A program made the position numbers and the translations under genes. Below the pieces are notes generated by a model. It was not told the DNA's origin, made no database searches, and saw nothing but the letters and a program-made list of their open reading frames with translations. Below, piece by piece: positions 6,879 to 11,400 of a DNA stretch of 11,400 bases. This stretch comes from CAZWHE01 sp964633825 (GTDB lineage Bacteria; Planctomycetota; B15-G4; CAYZWU01). The stretch spans positions 1 through 11,400 of the forward strand of contig CAZWHE010000131.1 in NCBI GenBank assembly GCA_964633825.1. Direction: 5' to 3'. Numbering within the stretch: position 1 is the stretch's first letter; the number at the start of each line of letters is the position of its first letter.

Positions 6879-6906
6879 TTGCAAGCACATCTTTTGCCGA
6901 TATATT
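6879..6906 (+). promoter_or_regulatory. Putative promoter of the PilZ gene
   Basis: TTGCAA (6879-6884) and TATATT (6901-6906) are separated by 16 bp on the plus strand, matching sigma-70 consensus at 4/6 and 5/6. The leader to the ATG at 6994 would be about 80 bases. It is divergent from the ssb promoter about 60 bp away. Confidence 0.45.
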
Positions 6907-6993
6907 AGTATTCCGCTGGTAAAGCAAGAACTCGGACTCTTTCAGGCGGATGGATCAACTTACGTTATTTCTTCTTCTGTGCAGGACTATACT

Positions 6994-7377
6994 ATGACCC
7001 AAGAATCTAAAAAAATGGACAAACGGAAAGCGCAACGTGTTGTTACCACAGGGCCTATCACAATAGCTGAATTCGAAGACGGCCAATCAGCGGTCCTCAA
7101 GAACATCAGCCGGAATGGACTCTGCTGCGTCTCTCCGATCTTGATTCCGGAAATGACCCAGGTCGCACTCGCCATCCGATTGCCCGCGCTGCCCGAAGAG
7201 GATGAAGATTATTATCTGATCAAATGTAAGGGAGCCGTGGTCCGCTGCGATCCGGTTATAAAAAGCAATTCCATACCCAAATGGGAAGTCGGTATTTTCT
7301 TTACCACAATGGAAAGCGATACGATCGAGCTCCTGGAGAAATATATCGCTATCCGTTCAAACGAACCCGAAGAGTAG
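6994..7377 (+). CDS. PilZ-domain protein, likely cyclic di-GMP receptor
   Basis: This small cytoplasmic protein of 127 residues is essentially one PilZ domain. Both cyclic di-GMP binding motifs are present: RKAQR (residues 11-15) fits RxxxR, and NISRNG (37-42) fits [D/N]xSxxG. The remainder is compatible with the beta-barrel and a C-terminal helix (ESDTIELLEKYIAI). No second domain is attached, so it would act by binding an effector protein. I chose the ATG at 6994, which has AGGA eight bases upstream; a GTG at 6979 has no ribosome site and would add five residues. It is the only plus-strand gene in the window, is divergent from ssb, and ends 21 bp before the convergent prmC stop. Target process (motility, biofilm or secretion) cannot be read from here. 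Confidence 0.88.
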   Translation: MTQESKKMDKRKAQRVVTTGPITIAEFEDGQSAVLKNISRNGLCCVSPILIPEMTQVALAIRLPALPEEDEDYYLIKCKGAVVRCDPVIKSNSIPKWEVGIFFTTMESDTIELLEKYIAIRSNEPEE

Positions 7378-7398
7378 GACGTGACCGGTTTATAGAGG

Positions 7399-8289
7399 TT
7401 ACTCTCTCTCCCTTTTGCGGTTTTCTTTTTTCCTGAATCCAACGACACGCGAGATTCCGGCTAGATCCTTCCTGTTCAGAGCTATATCGAATCCCATCTC
7501 CCGACCGACGCCGGCCGCTTCTTCCGCCATCCCCAAGCCCACTTCGAACAGAAACATTCCCCCTTGTACGAGAAGACCACCCGCCCCCTCCATCAGCTTC
7601 CGGTAATGACGCCAGGGATCTCCCGAAGGAGTCAAGAGAGCCTCCCGCGGTTCGAAACGAAGAACCGCTGATTCAATCTCCAGATCTTCATCAGGATCGA
7701 TATAGGGTGGATTGCAGACAATGGAGTGAAAACCCTCGTCAGGCTTCATACGGCGAAGAGGCTCTGCGAGATCACCCTCGAGAAAATCCACCCTTTCCCA
7801 TACTCCATGGCGCCGGGCGTTCTTCTCGGCAACGGCCAGGGCGTCTCGCGATATATCCGTCGCCACAAGACGAAGCTCTTTCTTGAGAGAGGAGAGGGTC
7901 ACGGCGATACAACCCGACCCCGTTCCCACATCGGCTATGACGCTTCCCTTCCCGTCCCCATCGATTTGGTCCAGCGCGGCCTGGACAAGCTCTTCCGTCT
8001 CGGGACGCGGAATCAGGACGGCTGGGGAAACAATAAAGTCGAGCGAGAAGAATTCTTTTCTGCCCGTTATATACGCCGTCGGTTCTCCGCGGATTCTTCT
8101 CTTGCAGAATTCCCGAAAAGTCCCGACTTCGCCGTCATCCAGGGGATCGCGGAAACGGGTATAGAGCCCCACCCGGTCGATGGAAAGCGAATGCGCAAGG
8201 AGCAGTTCCGCTTCCAGCCTGGGCGACGGGATGCCTTTTTGCTCGAGGAAGTTGCCTGCTTCCCGGAGAAGATCGCCGATTTGCCACAT
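7399..8289 (-). CDS. prmC: Peptide chain release factor N5-glutamine methyltransferase
   Basis: PrmC (HemK) methylates the glutamine of the GGQ motif in RF1 and RF2 using S-adenosylmethionine, which speeds peptide release. Features, in numbering from the upstream TTG, are an N-terminal helical release-factor-binding domain (about 1-90), the LIPRPETE segment (96-103), the SAM-binding loop DVGTGSG (124-130), and the catalytic NPPY (197-200) that holds the target glutamine. Length is normal for the family. The start is unsure: the ATG at 8287-8289 is used here because it matches the usual N-terminus, while a TTG at 8299-8301 would add four residues. Neither has a strong ribosome site, and both sit just after a strong hairpin. 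It is separated from its usual partner prfA by the unknown membrane protein. Confidence 0.93.
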   Translation of the reverse strand: MWQIGDLLREAGNFLEQKGIPSPRLEAELLLAHSLSIDRVGLYTRFRDPLDDGEVGTFREFCKRRIRGEPTAYITGRKEFFSLDFIVSPAVLIPRPETEELVQAALDQIDGDGKGSVIADVGTGSGCIAVTLSSLKKELRLVATDISRDALAVAEKNARRHGVWERVDFLEGDLAEPLRRMKPDEGFHSIVCNPPYIDPDEDLEIESAVLRFEPREALLTPSGDPWRHYRKLMEGAGGLLVQGGMFLFEVGLGMAEEAAGVGREMGFDIALNRKDLAGISRVVGFRKKENRKRERE

Positions 8290-8299
8290 ATCCCGATCC

Positions 8300-8333
8300 A
8301 AAAGAATAGGGCCCGGATCATAAAACCGGGCCC
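8300..8333 (-). terminator. Strong hairpin with T-rich tail directly before prmC
   Basis: GGGCCCGG (8309-8316) and CCGGGCCC (8326-8333) form a perfect 8-bp, all G/C stem with a nine-base loop. On the minus strand it is followed by TATTCTTTT. It lies 51 bp past the stop of the membrane-protein gene, as an intrinsic terminator would. The tail runs into the possible prmC TTG start, so it may work as an attenuator controlling prmC. Confidence 0.75.
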
Positions 8334-8384
8334 CGCGTAACTTCCTTGCAGCTAAGCAGTCCGGAAGAGATCCGGAAAGAGAGG

Positions 8385-9747
8385 CTACTTGCTCCGTCTC
8401 TTGCCGCGGTTCTCTGCCTTGCCATTATCTTTTTCTTTTTTCTTGTCCTTCTTCTTGTCTTTCTTTTTTTCCTTCTTCTCTTTCTTTTTGTCTTTCTTCT
8501 TGTCCCGGCTCTTTTTCTTTTCTTCCTTCTTTTTCCTCTCTCTGCTCTTGCTCTTACCGCGGGCTTTTCCTTTTTCTTCCGCCTTGCCTCCGCCGGTCAG
8601 AGCGGTGAAGAGAGAAACGATGAAAGTCACGACGACAATCGTAGAGCCGATCAGAATGAGGAAGGATCCCGAACCGATCTGTTCGACCAGGGCTTTATAT
8701 GTATCCCCCTTGAATACGTCGCCGAACGCGAAACCCCTCATCTCGCCTTCGTCATCCAGGAAAGTCAGGCCGCCGATTGCCGTGATGGTCGTCCACCATG
8801 TAGAGATCGCCGGAATGAACATGAGAAAGACCGGCGAGAAGATCATGCGTTTCGAATAAATACTGAACGCCATGGCCGCAACCAGGAGAAGCGAGAAGAC
8901 GAGGTAAAGAGAACCTAATAATGTTTGATAGGCCGGAACAAGCGGGAGCCCTTCTCCCTGGAAGAAGGGAAGAAGCGAACCGACAAACACGATAATCCCG
9001 CCCCACAGAAGACAGTAAAGCTGCTTGAAAACGTTCCCTTCGAAGACGTGAACCACATGTCCGCAATGCTTGCACGCGACAGCGTCGGCCAAGATCGTTT
9101 CCCTGCAGAAGAGGCAGTACTTCACCATGACCTGGCGCGCCGTGTCTTCCTCCTCTTTGATCCTGAGCTCAGCCGGTCCCGTTCTCACTCTTGACCTCTT
9201 TCCAAAGGCCGAAATTTCGACAGGAGCAGCTTTGCTTTCTTCGTTGGCTTGCTCCGGGATTGCGACAGAGTCTTTGTCGGCATATGCGTCGATTTTGAGA
9301 TCCTCGTCGGCGTTTTCGACNNNNNNNNNNNNNNNNNNNNNNNNNNNNNNNNNNNNNNNNNNNNNNNNNNNNNNNNNNNNNNNNNNNNNNNNNNNNNNNN
9401 NNNNNNNNNNNNNNNNNNNNGTCCTCGTCGGCGTTTTCGACGTCCTCGTCGGCGTTTTCGACGTCCTCGTCGGCGTTTTCGACGTCCTCGTCGGCGGATT
9501 CAATACTGTCGATGGCCTCTAAGGCCGGCTCTTCGGTTCCGAGCTCGGTTTCGTCGAAATCGAGCTTGAAATCTTCCTCATCCAATGTCTGTTCTTTAGA
9601 AGGCTTCCGGCTCGATGTTTCTGAATCACCTGAGAGATCGAGGAGCTCCTCTTCGACAAACCCGGCTTCTTCAGAGAGTTCCTCTCCACCCTTTTCGGGC
9701 TTTTCCGGATCGAGTTCTTCAAATTCAAACGGTTTTTCGGAATCCAT
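8385..9747 (-). CDS. Unrecognised zinc-ribbon membrane protein with acidic repeats and Lys-rich tail (gap inside)
   Basis: I do not recognise this gene. It encodes 109 residues before the N gap and 311 after it. The ATG at 9745-9747 has AGGAGG at ideal spacing. Domains in order: a strongly acidic Glu/Asp/Ser-rich N-terminus; VENADED heptad repeats flanking the gap; a zinc ribbon with CLFC and CKHC (11 residues between the pairs, about 9055-9120); four hydrophobic, probably membrane-spanning segments between about 9025 and 8610; and a Lys-rich tail of about 65 residues (KKDKKKEKKEKKK type) ending at TAG. The two sides read in one frame only if the true gap is a multiple of three, so the 100 Ns are a placeholder, not a frameshift. 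It sits between prfA and prmC but has a terminator-like element on each side, so it is probably its own unit. Function is unknown; the tail could bind nucleic acid or acidic phospholipids. Confidence 0.75.
9300..9504. repeat. 21-bp tandem repeat encoding VENADED, interrupted by the assembly gap
   Basis: Left of the gap is one unit (9300-9320, one synonymous difference). Right of it are three identical units (9421-9441, 9442-9462, 9463-9483) and a degenerate edge unit (9484-9504). The Ns start and stop exactly at unit boundaries, as expected when an assembler cannot span an identical tandem array. True copy number is unknown. Confidence 0.93.
9321..9420. other. Assembly gap of 100 N
   Basis: Exactly 100 undetermined bases, the usual placeholder for a gap of unknown size. 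Codon phase ends cleanly on both sides, so the real insert should be a multiple of 3, probably of 21, and could even be zero. Sequence joining across it should be treated as scaffold evidence only. Confidence 0.98.
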
Positions 9748-9781
9748 AGAGGACCCTCCTTCAATTACCAGAGAAGCGAAG

Positions 9782-9809
9782 ATTTTAAGGATTTTAAAAA
9801 AATGAGCAA
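9782..9809 (-). promoter_or_regulatory. Possible promoter of the membrane-protein gene
   Basis: On the minus strand, TTGCTC (9804-9809) and TAAAAT (9782-9787) are separated by 16 bp, in an AT-rich stretch right after the prfA terminator. The -10 matches at 5/6 but the -35 only at 3/6. Confidence 0.35.
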
Positions 9810-9834
9810 AAAGAAAAGCCGGAACCCAATCCGG
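9808..9834 (-). terminator. Intrinsic terminator of the rpmE-prfA unit
   Basis: On the minus strand, CCGGA-TTGGGT-TCCGG forms a 5-bp stem (9819-9834), followed by CTTTTCTTTTT. It starts about 20 bp after the prfA stop. The stem lies in the second copy of a 17-bp tandem duplication; the first copy forms a weaker version without a T-tract. Confidence 0.75.
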
Positions 9835-9853
9835 GTCGGAACCCAATCCGGGT
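9820..9853. repeat. 17-bp exact tandem duplication at the prfA stop
   Basis: CGGAACCCAATCCGGGT occurs twice without spacer (9820-9836 and 9837-9853). The second copy reaches the first base of the prfA stop codon on the plus-strand numbering. Each copy can fold on itself (ACCC/GGGT or CCGGA/TCCGG), so the duplication doubles the terminator stem. Confidence 0.9.
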
Positions 9854-10914
9854 TAAAGGAATTTGATTTTCTCTTCGGTCTCCCACTTTGTCAGATCTTC
9901 GACCATATTATTGAGATTACCGTTGATAATCATTTCCAATGAATAGTTGGTTTTTATCCGATGATCAGTGATTCTGTTCTGTGGATAATTATAGGTACGG
10001 ATCCTCATATTTCGGTCGCCCGAACCGATTTGACTCTTCCTCTCATCGGCCCGTTCCTTCTTTCTTTGCGACATCTCGATGTCATAGAGCCGGGCTTTCA
10101 GAATACGCAGCGCCTTGGCTTTGTTCTTGTGCTGCGAAGATTCATCCTGACACTGAACGATCAGCCCCGTCGGCATATGTGTGATGCGGATAGCGGATGA
10201 AACCTTGTTGACATTTTGGCCGCCGGGACCGCTGGAGCGATATGTGTCGATCTTGAGGTCGGATTCGTGGAAATCGATCTCCACATCTTCGCCTTCGGGA
10301 AGAACGGCCACAGTGGCCGCCGAGGTGTGAATCCGACCCTGGGATTCCGTCGTTGGAACGCGCTGTACCCTGTGACCGCCGCTTTCGAAACGGAAACGGC
10401 TCCAGCAATCCTTCCCTGAAACCGAAAAAATCAGCTCCTTGAATCCTCCCACTTCCGATGGGGACGACGACAGGATCTCGACTTTAAGACCATTATTATC
10501 AGCGAACTTCTGATAGATCTTGAAAAGATCGGAAGCAAACAGGCTCGCCTCATCTCCACCTGTTCCGGCTCTGATTTCGATGATCAGGTTTTTTCCGGTA
10601 TATTCGTCGTCCTGGATCATCAAGCCGCGGAGACGCTCAAGGAGTGATTCTTCTTTTTTTTGCAGCTCTTCGAGTTCTTCACGAGCCAGGAAAACGAGCT
10701 CTGCGTCCTGCTCACCGGAAATGATCTCCTCGGCCTCTCTTTTCCTGCCCAGAAGCGCTTCATATTCCCGGTACGTTTCCACCTTCCTGGAGATATTGCC
10801 CATCTCTTTGAGAGTCCGGGCATACTCGGCATTATTGGCGATAAACTCCGGATCCTGGATCTTCTGTTCGAGTTCCTCGTAATAGAGGCTGAGTTCTTTC
10901 AGCTTATCCAGCAT
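9853..10914 (-). CDS. prfA: Peptide chain release factor 1
   Basis: RF1 reads UAA and UAG in the ribosomal A site and triggers peptide release. The protein is 353 residues, close to the family norm. The anticodon-like tripeptide is PTT (187-189) in RVPTTESQGRIHTS, which fits the PxT motif of RF1 and not the SPF of RF2. The catalytic GGQ is at 231-233 in SSGPGGQNVNK, and RAGTGGDEA at 115-123 is typical of the family. The N-terminal coiled-coil-rich domain occupies about residues 1-100. The ATG is forced by an in-frame stop two codons upstream; its ribosome site (GGAG, 16 bases away) is poor, so translational coupling to rpmE, 23 bp upstream, is likely. Identity is certain. Confidence 0.98.
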   Translation of the reverse strand: MLDKLKELSLYYEELEQKIQDPEFIANNAEYARTLKEMGNISRKVETYREYEALLGRKREAEEIISGEQDAELVFLAREELEELQKKEESLLERLRGLMIQDDEYTGKNLIIEIRAGTGGDEASLFASDLFKIYQKFADNNGLKVEILSSSPSEVGGFKELIFSVSGKDCWSRFRFESGGHRVQRVPTTESQGRIHTSAATVAVLPEGEDVEIDFHESDLKIDTYRSSGPGGQNVNKVSSAIRITHMPTGLIVQCQDESSQHKNKAKALRILKARLYDIEMSQRKKERADERKSQIGSGDRNMRIRTYNYPQNRITDHRIKTNYSLEMIINGNLNNMVEDLTKWETEEKIKFL

Positions 10915-10937
10915 TGTTCAGCAGGATAGACTCCCGG

Positions 10938-11147
10938 TCACTCCTCTCCCTTCAGGTTGTACTTCCTGAGGAATTTTTCGACCCGTCCTGCCGTATCCAC
11001 GAATTTCTGCTTACCCGTGTAGAAAGGATGACAGTTCGAGCAGATCTCGACATTGATCTTTTTGCGGGTGGAACGTGTCTCGAAAGTGTTTCCGCAACCG
11101 CAAGTTACGATACAGTCAAACGTTTCAGGATGAATACCCTTCTTCAT
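10938..11147 (-). CDS. rpmE: 50S ribosomal protein L31, zinc-binding (C+) type
   Basis: L31 bridges the large and small ribosomal subunits. The 69-residue protein starts MKKGIHP and contains the family stretch CHPFYTGKQKFVDTAGRVEKF. Cysteines 16, 18, 36 and 39 are the four zinc ligands of the C+ form, which many bacteria replace with a Cys-free paralogue under zinc limitation. The ATG has AGGAGG seven to eight bases upstream. A perfect 6-bp palindrome lies immediately before that ribosome site (11161-11173). It is the first gene after a strong promoter and is followed after 23 bp by prfA, a common bacterial order. Confidence 0.98.
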   Translation of the reverse strand: MKKGIHPETFDCIVTCGCGNTFETRSTRKKINVEICSNCHPFYTGKQKFVDTAGRVEKFLRKYNLKGEE

Positions 11148-11160
11148 CTTTTAACCTCCT

Positions 11161-11173
11161 CATCCAATGGATG
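11161..11173 (-). promoter_or_regulatory. Small palindrome adjacent to the rpmE ribosome binding site
   Basis: CATCCA and TGGATG are exact inverted arms around one base, touching the AGGAGG of rpmE. In RNA it could form a 5-bp stem with a three-base loop beside the ribosome site. Whether it regulates L31 synthesis is unknown; chance is quite possible for such a short element. Confidence 0.3.
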
Positions 11174-11249
11174 TTATTGATCGGTCCGACCCTGGAAGAA
11201 AGAGATGGTTGTTTCCAATACAGTTTTTAAACCAGAATGTAAACGTATT

Positions 11250-11277
11250 ATTATATCAGTGGTTCAGAGAAAAGCAA
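11250..11277 (-). promoter_or_regulatory. Strong extended -10 promoter of rpmE-prfA
   Basis: On the minus strand, TTGCTT (11272-11277) is followed after 16 bp by a perfect TATAAT (11250-11255), directly preceded by TGA, giving the extended -10 TGnTATAAT. The predicted start is near 11243, leaving a leader of about 95 bases before rpmE. It is the best promoter in the window. The rest of the 177-bp gap holds a run of A on the minus strand (about 11297-11306) that could act as an upstream element. Confidence 0.7.
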
Positions 11278-11324
11278 CATATACATATTTATTGAGGTTT
11301 TTTTTTCGTTCCTTTCCCTTTTCG

Positions 11325-11400
11325 TCAGCGGGCCGAAAGCCCGGTAATTTTCTGCGTGAGCGGGATGAGATCGCCCGCCTCGAGGCCGTGTTTGGAAAAC
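11325..11400 (-). CDS. C-terminal end of an unidentified protein (partial)
   Basis: The last 24 codons of a minus-strand frame end at TGA (11325-11327). They read as a plausible protein tail containing GLEAGDLIPLTQKITG. I do not recognise the family. All three minus-strand frames are open across this edge, so the frame choice rests on protein-like composition only. A CGGGC/GCCCG hairpin overlaps its last codons without a T-tract. Confidence 0.35.
   Translation of the reverse strand, partial: FSKHGLEAGDLIPLTQKITGLSAR

Noticed and set aside
8346..8918. Long plus-strand open frame rich in Phe and Leu
   Set aside because: It is the antisense of the Lys-rich tail and membrane segments of the minus-strand gene; AAG/AAA codons read as CTT/TTT.
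9070..9522. Plus-strand open frames with VLVGVFD repeats across the gap
   Set aside because: Antisense of the VENADED repeat; the minus-strand frame has a strong ribosome site, a zinc ribbon and membrane segments.
9980..9988. Second perfect DnaA box (TTATCCACA on the minus strand)
   Set aside because: It lies inside prfA, where the codons for the conserved NYPQNR segment spell it; protein constraint explains it.
11325..11350. Terminator at the CGGGC/GCCCG hairpin near the right edge
   Set aside because: On the minus strand no T-tract follows; on the plus strand only TAATTTT follows and no plus-strand gene ends there.

Overview
This window looks like a piece of a draft, probably metagenome-derived, bacterial chromosome. 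It holds housekeeping genes, has moderate-to-high GC in coding DNA, and contains one 100-N scaffold gap. Zinc-type ribosomal protein L31, RF1, PrmC and SSB are clearly bacterial. The PilZ protein and the TPR/gluzincin protein fit an uncultivated, possibly diderm lineage. The sequence alone does not let me name the phylum.

Nearly everything is on the minus strand, so transcription runs from right to left. On the right are the tail of an unidentified gene, a strong extended -10 promoter, rpmE (L31) and prfA (RF1), then a tandem-duplicated 17-bp element that forms an intrinsic terminator. Next comes an unrecognised membrane protein with an acidic tandem-repeat region broken by the N gap, a four-Cys zinc ribbon, four hydrophobic segments and a lysine-rich tail. 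A strong hairpin follows, then prmC, the RF1/RF2 glutamine methyltransferase. The translation-termination set prfA/prmC is therefore interrupted by the unknown membrane protein.

The only plus-strand gene, a PilZ-domain protein, converges on prmC and diverges from ssb. Recognisable promoters face each way in the ssb/PilZ intergenic region. From ssb a tight minus-strand series runs to the left edge: ssb (with a tandem-repeat linker), a DapL/DapC-like aminotransferase, a 960-residue TPR-gluzincin-TPR protein, a degenerate DnaA-family AAA+ protein, and the 5' part of tmk. This groups single-strand binding, an initiator-like ATPase and dTTP supply with two genes not obviously tied to replication.

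The most interesting part is the left end. The DnaA-like protein keeps domain I and Walker A but has lost the arginine finger, the sensor-2 arginine and the DHT DNA-recognition signature of domain IV. The 302-bp non-coding stretch just downstream holds one perfect and two near-perfect DnaA boxes in the same orientation, a LexA-like palindrome, a second palindrome, and a 9-bp inverted repeat around an AT-rich spacer. This could be an origin-like or replication-control region, or simply a regulated tmk promoter. The sequence cannot decide between these.
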